Positions 11,331-22,224 of a stretch of 64,000 bases of DNA are shown piece after piece. The position numbers were made by a program, and so were the translations under genes. Within the stretch, counting starts at the first letter, position 1. Each line of letters opens with the position of its first letter. The notes beneath the pieces are model-generated. The model saw nothing but the letters and a program-made list of their open reading frames with translations, was not told the origin of the DNA and ran no database searches. Source of the DNA: Papaver somniferum (taxonomy: Eukaryota; Streptophyta; Magnoliopsida; Ranunculales; Papaveraceae); assembly GCF_003573695.1 (NCBI RefSeq), contig NC_039358.1, positions 197,364,353 through 197,428,352 of the forward strand, written 5' to 3'.

Positions 11331-12465
11331 ACCCGACACGGAACAGAAAGATGTGATATCTTTCTGTCATGACCAAGCATGTGGAGGGCATTTCAGTGCC
11401 AAGAAGACCGCTGCAAAGATCATGCAGTGTGGGTTTTACTGGCCATCGCTGTTTAGAGACTGCCATGAGTATTGTATTGCTTGTGAGCGCTGTCAGAAAC
11501 TAGGAAGTATCTCGAGGAGAAACATGATGCCGTTGAATCCGATTTTGATCGTTGAGATATTTGATGTGTGGGGGATTGACTTTATGGGTCCATTTCCTAA
11601 TTCTGAAGGCAAATTATACATCCTAGTTGTTGTTGATTACGTTTCGAAGTGGGTTGAAGCTGTTGCAACCAAGACGAATGACCACAAGGTGGTACTCTCA
11701 TTTCTGAAGGAGAACATATTTTCACGTTTTGGTACCCCTAGAGCTATAATCAGTGACGGTGGTTCACATTTCCGTAACAAGTACTTTGAGTCTTTAGTAC
11801 GCAAGTATGGCATAACCCACAAGGTTGCTACTCCGTACCACCCTCAGACTAGTGGACAGGTAGAAGTTTCTAATAGGGAAATTAAGCACATTCTGGAGAA
11901 GACGGTCAACCCGTCTAGGAAAGATTGGTCATTAAGATTGAATGATGCTTTGTGGGCCTATAGAACAGCTTATAAGACACCAATTGGCATGTCCCCCTAT
12001 CGTCTAGTGTATGGAAAGTCGTGCCATCTACCTGTGGAATTAGAACATCGTGCCTACTGGGCAATCAAGGAGCTGAACTTCTCTCTGGACGAAGCTGGAA
12101 TTCAAAGGAAACTTCAACTCAACGAGTTGGAAGAATTGAGAAATGAGGCTTATGATAGTGCCAAGTTATATAAGCAGAAGATGAAGATGTTTCATGATAA
12201 GCGTATTCTGCGCAAATCCTTCACTCCTGGTCAGAAAGTTTTGCTGTATGACTCCCGATTACATCTTTTTCCGGGAAAACTGCGTTCCAGATGGAAGGGT
12301 CCGGACCTAGTACGCACAGTTTTTCCTCATGGAGCTGTAGAGCTGGAGGATGTTTCCAACAAGAACGTTTTCAAAGTCAACGGCCAGAGATTAAAACCAT
12401 TCCTTGAACCATTCCCACCCGACATTGAAACAACCAACCTGGAGGACCCGGTCTATGTGGACTAA
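11329..12465 (+). pseudogene. Pol, integrase part of element 1, separated by a 2-nt frameshift
   Basis: Integrase inserts the cDNA into the host genome. The frame that continues the protein runs from about 11329 to TAA 12465. It shows an HHCC zinc-binding region ([10 protein letters not shown] ... [11 protein letters not shown]) and the catalytic core with Asp in WGIDFMGPF, Asp in [10 protein letters not shown] and Glu in [17 protein letters not shown]. The C-terminal SH3-like/GPY region follows ([14 protein letters not shown] ... [12 protein letters not shown]). The upstream pol frame ends IIRRC and this one resumes VPDTEQ, with Cys 11328-11330 and Val 11329-11331 overlapping by two bases. 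TGTGTA reduced to TGTA would explain it. A longer open stretch from 11179 in this frame is not the real start. No further ORF lies between integrase and the 3' LTR, so no env-like gene is present. Confidence 0.9.
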
Positions 12466-13965
12466 ACTGGTCCACTCTTTCCCTAAATAACCAAAAAGTT
12501 TTCCAAATGTTTCCCTAAAAACCAAAATTTTTCTTTTTCCCATCAAAACCAAATGTCTCCCATTAAAAACCAAATTTTCTTGTAGATAATGTGTTAGTTA
12601 AATTTCCATTTGTATATATTTTGTGCTCATCCATTTTGACTCCTAATATGATGGATTTTTGCCTTGAATAACGGAGTTTTAATCGAGCTTTCGCCGTACA
12701 ATCGGGTATTCTCTCTCCTTTTACTCTACTCAGCATGTTCCTCTTCATATATTGTTTTATAATTCTTTCCATACTTTGAAACATTGAGGACAATGTTTAG
12801 TTTAGGTTTGGGGGTATAGAGTAGATACCATGATAATATGCCATAATTGAAAACAAAACTCCATCTTTTTGAAAAAAATTGAAAAATTCCAAAAAATTAA
12901 AAAATCAAAATTCAAAAAAAAATTAAAAAATGAAAAATCATAAAAAATGGAGCTCATTTACCTTGAAATGTTGACTCTTGTGCAAATATGTATTTTTATT
13001 AGGAGTCTTAGTCTAGATATTTAGGCACCCTGATTCTAGCACAATTCACATAGTGATAAGAAATTTGCACGCGCACGATCTACCAATACATGTATGGCCT
13101 CGATCTTCAAGGTGTTTGATAGGAAGTTACGATTGCCAATCACTTTAGAATACTGAACGAAACTTGACTAGCTTGTTCTTTGGTTGGTTGGGATAGAAGG
13201 TGGAGGTTACATTAAGAAAGACAACCATCGAATTTAACTGGGTGCATCAAAAAAGGGCTACCTCTTGCAAAGTGTCATTTAATTTTTGTTTCCTTTTGTT
13301 ATGTATCAAAAGTGTTTCCTTTCCAAAAAAAAAAAAAAAAATCAAGTATTTATCAATTCCATCATCTCTTGTTCCAAAAATAAAAAGAGAATAGTCAATG
13401 TAAATAAGAGTCATGTAAAGAGTCATTTTGTTGTTTCATTGTAATAAGCAAGGAGGGTGTATTCCATTGATGTACAACGCGAGTAATTGTGAAATACCTC
13501 CAACTCATTCACAATTCTCGTAAAGTCCGGACAGCTAGCTAGATTTCGACCTTGGTTCTTAGCCTGAGAAACTATCTCTTGGTGATTAGTAGTCATAACT
13601 TCAAATCTTTCTTTACACATGTGTAGATACACTTTACACTCTTATCACATGTTTTTTTTTTGTTATCAGTGTTAGGATTGTGCCTTCGATAGCTAGATTG
13701 ACATCTCCATTTTGCTGTGAGCTTAAACTGTTTTGCACATGTCACATTTGATGGAATCTGAGCTTATATTTTGACCTAGAACTTTGTAGGTACGTTCTAA
13801 GCAAACCTTCACGAGACTTCAACTCGTCCACTAGGGAGACTTGGTGGTTTAAAAGGCTTAGTGCATACGCTAAATGCATTCGAGAGACCAGCGACAGTGG
13901 TATAGGTAGGATTTCCTTAGTTTTGTTTTACTTGAGGACAAGTAAAATTCAGGTTTGGGGGTATT
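12466..13965 (+). other. Element 1 3' untranslated region with two polypurine-tract copies
   Basis: No convincing ORF. It opens with a run of CCCAT(C/T)AAAACCAAA repeats. A block TTGAGGACAATGTTTAG plus AGGTTTGGGGGTAT lies at about 12785-12820. A similar block TTGAGGACAAGTAAAATTC plus AGGTTTGGGGGTATT lies at 13933-13965, directly before the 3' LTR. The second is the normal plus-strand primer. The region recurs in element 2 at about 17560-18966 and 23740-25340. Confidence 0.8.
13951..13965 (+). promoter_or_regulatory. Polypurine tract of element 1
   Basis: AGGTTTGGGGGTATT sits directly before LTR start TGATGAG at 13966. The same string precedes the LTRs at 18967 and 25341. Confidence 0.75.
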
Positions 13966-14286
13966 TGATGAGTGCCAAATATTGTATATATTTATCCCTT
14001 TTTGTTGGCATTTAACTCATCTTTTGATCATTAATTCTACATTTTATCCCATATTCTGTATTTTCATTGTTTTCAAGAATAAATATTTTTCTTACTTAAT
14101 TTTTCCTTTTTAGGTAATAAATAAAGTTTGGATGAATAGCAGAGCGGAAAGGAGCAGAAAAGTAGTGAAAAGCCGGGAGGAGTTACGCAAGGAAGCCGCG
14201 AAGAACGTTGTGCATAAGACCAAGAGGCTAGGAATGGGCTTGAAGAAGAAGAATTGTCCTTAAAGAAGATATGGGCTTGGCATACC
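13966..14286 (+). repeat. Element 1 3' LTR, first segment
   Basis: It matches 5316-5636 almost exactly (AAGAGCAG/AAGGAGCAG and GACGAAG/GACCAAG are visible differences) and ends GGCATACC, where element 2 is inserted. ATACC at 14282-14286 is the target duplication. Confidence 0.92.
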
Positions 14287-16883
14287 TGATGAGTGCCAAA
14301 TATTGTATATATTTATCCCTTTTTGTTGGCATTTTAACTCATCTTTTATGCATTAATTCTACATTTTATCCCATATTCTGTATTTTCATTGTTTTCAAGA
14401 ATAAATATTTTTATTAATTAATTTTGCATTTTTAGGTAATAAATAAAGTTCGGATGAGTCGCAGAGCGAAAAGAGCAGAAAAGTAGTGAAAAGCCGGGAG
14501 AAATTACGCAAGGAAGCTGCGAAGAATGGTGCGCACAACCTCATTTTCTACACACAAAAACGCCTCCGTTCTCAGCCGTCAGATCAGTTCCCAGAAGCAT
14601 CCGACGGTCGCTCCTTCATAGAGCATCAAAATCTGAAGTCTCTGCCAAGCACCACAGCGCTGAAATTCCAAGCCTTCAGATTAGATGGTAGTTGAATCCA
14701 ACGGTCGCTCCCTTGCTGTTCATCAACGTTTGATATCTCCGCCTTACACTACAACACCTAACCCCATCTAGAGCCGTTAACTTCGTTGTATCAAAAAATC
14801 TGACGGTCGCTACAAGCTTCACTTCACATCACCATCCGATCCACCTACCAGCTTCGCATCTCGCGGCCCATCTCACGAAACATCAAACTCGATGGATTCG
14901 CCTAACACCCTAGCAACCGAACCTATACCAGCTAACCAAATACGCCTTCTCTGCCAAACCATCGAGCCTCTCCTCCATCACCTTCCTCTGCAACTGACCA
15001 CCACCTGCTCCGCCACCCACTCCATCTGCCACCACCACCAGCCCAATACGAGCTCTCAAACCACTCAACAACCCTAACCCACATCATTACTTCCCCTTTC
15101 ACCAACTCTATGTCCTCCTAATCACTCAATTTCACGCCTCTCCCATGTCAGGAACCCTAGAGGTGAAATTGACAAATTAGGTGAAATAGAGTTGCAATTG
15201 GAGGCGTGGATAGCATCAGGAGAGTCAGAGGAAGAATGGGTCGACGCATGGGGGAGAAATTGTGCCATAAAATTAGGTAATTTGCAAAACCTAATTTCAC
15301 TGATTTTGGGGGAAAATTGGGGAAAACCCTAATGATGTATTCGGGGGTATAAATAGACTGTGGGTGTGTTGTAGAAACTATGCTTGGAGTAGCCAACATC
15401 CAGGACTTTCATGTCCTGTTAATTTCAGTTCAACTTTAGTCCACAGTTCAATTTTGAGTGTTATAATATCTTGTTAATTCAGTTCACAGTTGTGTTAGTC
15501 TCCTGCTTAATTTCAGTTTAATTTCAGTTGTGTTAGTCTCCTGTTAATTGTTATGCTCCTGTTAAATTGTTATGTTGTCTCCTGTTATGCTTTTATCCAT
15601 GTTATGTTTGTGTTAATTAGTTTGTGTGTTTTGTTTTTACACATGATCCTGTAAGTCCCCTGTTTAACTCACATGTTCTTATTCTGAGTATTAATGCTTG
15701 ACAACCATGAGGACTCTTAACTGCAACATGTTCTAATTCCCCACTAGGGTGAGAAAACAACTGAACCATGATGGTTAGCTATTAGGATGGTTTTTGCTGA
15801 GCTTAAAATAGCTTAGGCTAGTTAGACTCCTAAAAGCCCAACTGATTTGTGATTAGTGGTGCTGTAAGAAGACCACTAATGCTAGGGGTCAGTGGTGGCT
15901 CTAAGGAATTAATCAGCTACATTAGTTAGTAAGCCACTGCCTAGTTAGTCTGTGATTGGTTGTGCCTTAAACAGACAGCCAATACTAGGGGTTAGCTAAG
16001 GCTGTAAGGTTGGTTAACTAGACATTTGACAAAAACTTAACCTAGGTGAACTGGCTAGGTAAAGGGAATTCTCATCCATCTCCTTGCACTTCCCATCCAC
16101 AATTTCTTTTCCATGTTTTGATTAAATTGTTCTTGAATTTTCTTTGTTTCTTTGCCTCTTAACTTCATTGCCTTTGGCTCACTGCCACTGAATTTTCTGT
16201 TGCTTTGCTTCTCTTATTCCACTGCCCTGCAGCTGCTGTGCAGCACTTGTTCTGCATTGCCTTTCCTTCCCTTGCAGTTGCTGCAGCTGCCCTTCTGCTG
16301 CTGCTGTTGCTGTTGTCTGCTGCAGCACTACTGCTGCATTGCTCTCTTCCTCTGTCAAGCTGTTGCTGCTGCTGTGCAGCACTTGTGCTGCTGCTGCTGT
16401 TGTTGCTGCTGCTTCCTGCAGCCAAGCAAAGGCCCATCAAGCTGAGCCCAATCCAATTCAGGCTTAACCAAAGCCCAGTTGTTTAACCCAAAGGCCTAGT
16501 TCAATAGCCAAGCCCAATACATTTCATTCCAGAAGCCCAAAGCCCAATTACTGTGAAAGACCATTTCACTGTTAGGGTGAAATTGAGCCCAAAGCTCAAT
16601 CAAAGGCCAAAGCCCAATTACACTTCAAAGACCAACTGAGCCCAAGCTCAGTTCATTTTATTGTGAACAAACCCATTAGCACTCAAAGCCCAATTTAAGC
16701 CAAAAGGCTTCATAGCCCAATAGCAATTTAGGAACCCAATTAGCTAAAACACTTCCAAAACACACCCGATCTCTGTGGATCGACCCGTACTTGCACGAGC
16801 TACAACTGACGACCGTGCACTTGCGGTATTACTGTAGGCCCCCGTTTTTATCGCTTCAATTATACACATCTCCGGGCCCACCA
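14287..16883 (+). repeat. Element 2 LTR-A
   Basis: 2,597 bases from TGATGAG to GGGCCCACCA. The first ~600 bases are identical by eye to LTR-B and LTR-C. The next ~1.2 kb match LTR-C closely. At about 16123 it leaves LTR-C for a CTG/GCTGCT-rich tract (16215-16430), then carries AGCCCAA-rich sequence shared partly with LTR-B and partly with LTR-C. TATAAATA is at 15348-15355 behind AAAACCCTAA. The end CTCTGTGGATCGACCCG...CGTGCACTTGCGG is shared by all three LTRs. Confidence 0.9.
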
Positions 16884-17517
16884 AGTTTTTGGCGCCGCTG
16901 CCGGGGATTGGTGCTGTGTTTTATCTGTGTTTTTCTTAGCTATTTTTGCATTTCACTGCATAGCATTTGCATCTGCATCTGCTTCACTTCATTTGCTGTT
17001 GGACCTGCTGTTCTGAACCTGTTTTTCCTCTGCTGGGACGCCACCAAGGAAAAGAACCAAAACCCAACTGGGTTTTTGCAACAATATCAGAGCAGCTGGG
17101 CTGTGCTTAAAAGGTAACCCATTTAAGAGAACCCGAATTGTGGGCTTCCAATTTTTAATTGTGGGCATGTAATATTAAAGCCAATTTTTGGGCTTCTCTT
17201 ATTTTCTGTTGGGTTTGTAATAATTTATTTGTGGGCTTGTTTGTTTAATTTGTGGGCTTGTGTATTTAATTTTTGTGAGCTTGTTTAATTTGGACTTGTA
17301 TTTTGTATTCTGGGTTTTTAAACCCAGCTGAGCTTGTAACCGACCACGCTAGTTGAACTCGTTAGTGGGCCGAGTACCCAAATTCTAGGCCGAGATTTTG
17401 GACTCAGTTCCACCAAAAGTTTTCAACCAAGCGGAGCCAAAGCAAACACAAAAGGCTTGCACAGTGGGCTTGCTCCCATTCAAAAACCAAATTTTATTTT
17501 CTTCATTTTATTTTCTT

Positions 17518-17560
<43 letters not shown>

Positions 17561-18295
17561 AAATTTTCTTGTAGATAATGTGTTAGTAAAATTTCCTTTT
17601 GTATATATTTTGCTAATCCAATATGATCTCGGCTGAAATATGTTGGATTTCTGCCTTGAATAACGGAGTTTTAATTCTGCTTTCGCCGAAATCGGGTATT
17701 CTCTCTCCTTTTACTCTACTCAGCATGTCCCTTTCCATATGTTGCATTTTAATCCTTTCCATATTTTGAAACATTGAGGACAATGTTTAGTTTAGGTTTG
17801 GGGGTATAGAGTAGATACCATGATAATTTGCCATAATTGAAAACAAAACTCCATCTTTTTGAAAAAAAATTGAAAAATTCAAAAAAAAAATTAAAAAAAT
17901 GAAAAATCATAAAAATGGAGCTCATTTACCTTGAAATGTTGATTCTTGTGCAAATATGTATAATTATTAGGAGTCTTAGTCTAGATATTTAGGCACCCTG
18001 ATTCTAGCACAATTCACATAGTGATAAGAAATTTGCACGCGCACGATCTACCAATACATGTATGGCCTCGATCTTCAAGGTGTTTGATAGGAAGTTACGA
18101 TTGCCAATCACTTTAGAATACTGAACGAAACTTGACTAGCTTGTTCTTTGGTTGGTTGGGATAGAAGGTGGAGGTTACATTAAGAAAGACAACCATCGAA
18201 TTTAACTGGGTGCATCAAAAAGGGCTACCTCTTGCAAAGTGTCATGTAATCTTTTGTTTCCTTTTGTATATGTATCAAAAGTGTCTCCTTCAAAA

Positions 18296-18326
<31 letters not shown>

Positions 18327-18966
18327 TATCAGAAAAATACAAAAAAATCAAGTACTTATCAATTCCATCATCTCTTGTTCCAAAAATAAAAAGAGAATAG
18401 TCAATAAGAGTCATGTAAAGAGTCATCTTTTGTTGTTTCATTGTAATAAGCAAGGAGGGTGTATGCCATTGATGTACAACGCGAGTAATTGTGAAATACC
18501 TCCAACTCATTCACAATTCTCGTAAAGTCCGGACAGCTAGCTAGATTTCGACCTCAGTTCTTAGCCTGAGAAACTATCTCTTGGTGATTAGTAGTCATGA
18601 CTTCAGATCTTTCTTTACACATGTGTAGATACACTTTACACTCTTATCACATGTCTTTTTTTGTTATCAGTGCTAGAATTGTGCCTTCGATAGCTAGATT
18701 GACATCTCCATTTTGATGTGAGCTTTAACTGTTTTGCACATGTCACGTTTGATGGAATCTGAGCTTATATTTTGTCCTTAGGTTTTGTAGGCACACCTCT
18801 GGTAAACCTTCACGAGACTTCAACTCGTCCACTAGGGACACTTAGTGGTTTAAAAGGCTTAGTGCATACGCTAAATGCATTCGAGAGACCAGCGACAGTG
18901 GTATAGTTAGGTTTTCCTTAGTTTTGTTTTACTTGAGGACAAGTAAAATTCAGGTTTGGGGGTATT
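16884..18966 (+). other. Element 2 internal region 1, deleted for gag and pol
   Basis: A leader with PBS, a short open frame (to 17117, no recognised domain) and GTGGGCTTGT repeats leads directly into a 38-40-base A run (about 17522-17558). After this the 3' untranslated block starts (AAACCAAATTTTCTTGTAG). Gag and pol are entirely missing. The two polypurine copies are at about 17766-17806 and 18934-18966. A (TA)n run of ~26 bases is at 18304-18330. Confidence 0.85.
16890..16907 (+). promoter_or_regulatory. Primer binding site of internal region 1
   Basis: TGGCGCCGCTGCCGGGGA lies six bases after the LTR-A end. It closely resembles the PBS known for Athila-type elements; from memory this pairs with a tRNA-Asp 3' end. 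Confidence 0.8.
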
Positions 18967-21376
18967 TGATGAGTGCCAAATATTGTATATATTTATCCCT
19001 TTTTGTTGGCATTTTAACTCATCTTTTATGCATTAATTCTACATTTTATCCCATATTCTGTATTTTCATTGTTTTCAAGAATAAATATTTTTATTAATTA
19101 ATTTTGCATTTTTAGGTAATAAATAAAGTTCGGATGAGTCGCAGAGCGAAAAGAGCAGAAAAGTAGTGAAAAGCCGGGAGAAATTACGCAAGGAAGCTGC
19201 GAAGAATGGTGCGCACAACCTCATTTTCTACACACAAAAACGCCTCCGTTCTCAGCCGTCAGATCAGTTCCCAGAAGCATCCGACGGTCGCTCCTTCATA
19301 GAGCATCAAAATCTGAAGTCTCTGCCAAGCACCACAGCGCTGAAATTCCAAGCCTTCAGATTAGATGGTAGTTGAATCCAACGGTCGCTCCCTTGCTGTT
19401 CATCAACGTTTGATATCTCCGCCTTACACTACAACACCTAACCCCATCTAGAGCCGTTAACTTCGTTGTATCAAAAAATCTGACGGTCGCTACAAGCTTC
19501 ACTTCACATCACCATCCGATCCACCTACCAGCTTCGCATCTCGCGGCCCATCTCACGAAACATCATCTCTTGATGAACCCGCCTCACACCCTAGCGACCG
19601 AACCCATCCACCTAACCAAACACGCCCCCTACCCCAAACTCAGTCGAGCCACTCTCCCCCATTCCTCTCTGCAACTTCACCACCGTCTTCAACAAAACCA
19701 TGTCCACCACCTTCTCCACCTCTGTCACCACCTGCTCCGCCACCCACTCTCTGTCACCACGTCAAACAATGATAACCCATCATTGTTCCCATCTCCCTAG
19801 TCCATCTAATTCACTTATTCCACACATTCTCTGCCCGAAACCCTAAAGTGTGAAATAGGTAAATTAGGTTGAGCTAGAGTGAAATTGAAGGCATGGAGAG
19901 GTAGAGAAGGACAAATAGAGTAATGGGTCGAGTTCAATTTGATGTTGCTACATCAAATTAGGTGAGTAATTACCAACCCTAGCTCTGTCAGTTTGGGGAT
20001 TTTTATTGTAGAACCCTAATTGTGTTGTGGGTATAAATATGTAGTGTGGGAGTGTTGTAGAAACTTTATGCTTGGAGTAGCCAACATCCAGGACTTTCAT
20101 GTCCTGTTAATTTTCAGTTTCAGCTCAGTTCATGTTTCAGTTCAATTTCAGTTAAATGTGTATGTTTTAATTTCTTGCTTTGTCACTGTTAAATGTGCTT
20201 ATGTTATGTTCTGTTAATGTTATGTGCTTGTTTAATTTCATGTTTGATTTCCAATTCATTCCTGTTACATTAGTCCTGTTAACATGTGTTGTTGTTCACT
20301 GCCATGTAATGTTTGTGTAATGTCATGTTTAATTCACTGTCATTTGAAGGAATGCTAGGCTAGATACTTTTGAAGCATTGAACTAATTGTGCAATGGAAG
20401 AAATCAGTGCTTATAGCAAGCTGATTTTCTTGCCATTCCTTGTGTATGCTTAGATTGCAATGTGCTGATTGTGCAATGGAAGAAATCAGTGCTTATAGCA
20501 AGCTGATTATCTTACCATTCTATTTGTATGCATGTATTCTTCCCTTGGCCTTGCATTGTCACCATATTAGTTTCATTATCATCCCTGCCCTTGGCTTAGG
20601 CCTTGGTTCATTTCTATTGTTGTTGCATAGTTCTTTGTTGTTAGTCATTGTCTTGTTTTATTTACTGCATTGCCTTTGCTTTATTGCCTTGTTTTGCCCT
20701 GTTTTCTTCCTTGCTTCTGCTTCCACTGCCTTGCTGTTGCTGCAGCTGTTTTTTTTCTTCCTACTGCTGTTGCTGCTGTTTTCTTGGCCTTGTGCTGCTG
20801 TGCACTGCTTGTGCAGCTGCTGCTGCAACCCATCTGCCCTGCAACTCTGCTGTTGCTGCTTTCCTCTGCATTGCTGCATTGCCTCCCTTCCACTGCTGCT
20901 GCAACTGCTTCCTCTCCTGCTGCCATTCCTTTCCCTGTTGTTTTCCCTTGTTGCAGCTGTTGTTTTCCCTTGTTGCAGCACTGTTGTTAGCCCCAGCTGC
21001 TACTGCTTGCATCTGCTCTGCTGTGCACTCAAGCCCATAGCCCAGTTCAATAGCCAAGCCCAGTACATTTCATTCCAGAAGCCCAAAGCCCAATTACTGT
21101 GAAAGACCACTTCACTGTTAGGGTGAAATTGAGCCCAAAGCTCAATCAAAGCCCAAAGCTCAAAGGTACAAAACCCACTAAGCCCATAAGTCCATTGGTA
21201 CCCAAAGCCCAACAACAATTTAGGAGCCCAAAATAGCTAGAAAACTCCAAAACACACCCAGTCTCTGTGGATCGACCCGTACTTGCACGAGCTACAACTG
21301 ACGACCGTGCACTTGCGGTATTACTGTAGGCCCGTTTCATTTCGCTTCAATTTTATACGCTTTCCCGGGCCCACCA
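18967..21376 (+). repeat. Element 2 LTR-B
   Basis: 2,410 bases, TGATGAG to GGGCCCACCA, located between polypurine tract and PBS. It agrees with LTR-A for ~600 bases, then diverges from about 19565 (CATCTCTTGATGAACC). TATAAATA is at 20032-20039 behind GAACCCTAAT. A pyrimidine/CTG-rich tract occupies about 20640-21015. A 60-base duplication containing GTGCAATGGAAGAAATCAGT occurs twice at about 20391 and 20472. Confidence 0.9.
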
Positions 21377-21382
21377 AGTTTT

Positions 21383-21400
21383 TGGCGCCGCTGCCGGGGA
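21383..21400 (+). promoter_or_regulatory. Primer binding site of internal region 2
   Basis: The same TGGCGCCGCTGCCGGGGA string, six bases after the LTR-B end. Confidence 0.8.
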
Positions 21401-22224
21401 TTGGTGCTGTGTTTTTCTTGTAGTTTTATTAGCTATTTTTGCATTTCACTGCATAGCATTTGCATCTGCATCTGCTTCACTTCATTTGTTGTTGGACCTG
21501 CTGTTCTGAACCTGTTTTTCCTCTGCTGGGACGCCACCAAGGAAAAGAACCAAAACCCAACTGGGTTTTTGCAACAATATCAGAGCAGCTGGGCTGTGCT
21601 AAAAAGGTAAGCCTAAACCCATTCCATTAAGAGAACCCAACCTGTGGGCTTCCAAATTTCTTTAATTGTGGGCTTGTAATAATTAACCCAATTTTTTGGG
21701 CTTTTTATTTCTCTATTTTGGGTTTGTAATTAATTATTTTTGGGCTTGTTTGTTTAATTTGTGGGCTTGTATTTATTTTGTGTGGGCTTGTTTAAATTCT
21801 TCCATTGGACTTGTATTTTGGACTCTGGGTTTAAACCCAGCTGAGCTTATAACTGATTGTGGGCTTGTTTCCACTCAAGAGTGGACCTCGAAACCAAAGT
21901 TTTAAAACAAACGTCGGGCCTTAACCAACTGGGCCAAATTCAACTTTCAAAGTTAAAACTTAGTGTCTCGTGAGCCGCAGCCTTCCATTCCATTAGAGGA
22001 CAAACAGTGGGCGTGCTCCCATTTCAAAAACCAAATTTTATTGTCTTAATTTTATTTTCTTTAAAAAAAAAATAAAAAAAAATAAAAAAAATAAAATAAA
22101 ATAAAAAAAACCAAAATTTTCTTTTGCTCCCATTTTTAAACCAAATTTTCTTTTTCAAATATATCCCATCAAAACCAAAATTTTCCCATTAAAAACCAAA
22201 TAGTGGGCTTTTTGTCATTTCAAA
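21401..22224 (+). other. Leader of element 2 internal region 2
   Basis: Parallel to 16908-17520: the short frame ending DATKEKNQNPTGFLQQYQSS, then GTGGGCTTGT repeats, an A-rich run (22061-22110) and a series of AAACCAAATTTTC motifs up to the gag start. No gene is supported. Confidence 0.65.

Noticed and set aside
12466..13965. Possible env-like gene downstream of pol, as some Athila elements have
   Set aside because: No open frame longer than about 80 codons and no membrane-protein pattern.
20440..21102. 220-codon Leu/Cys-rich frame resembling a membrane protein (and similar ones at 16152-16445 and 27206-27634)
   Set aside because: It lies inside LTRs in CTG-rich tracts, is open on several frames of both strands, and is not conserved between LTR copies.
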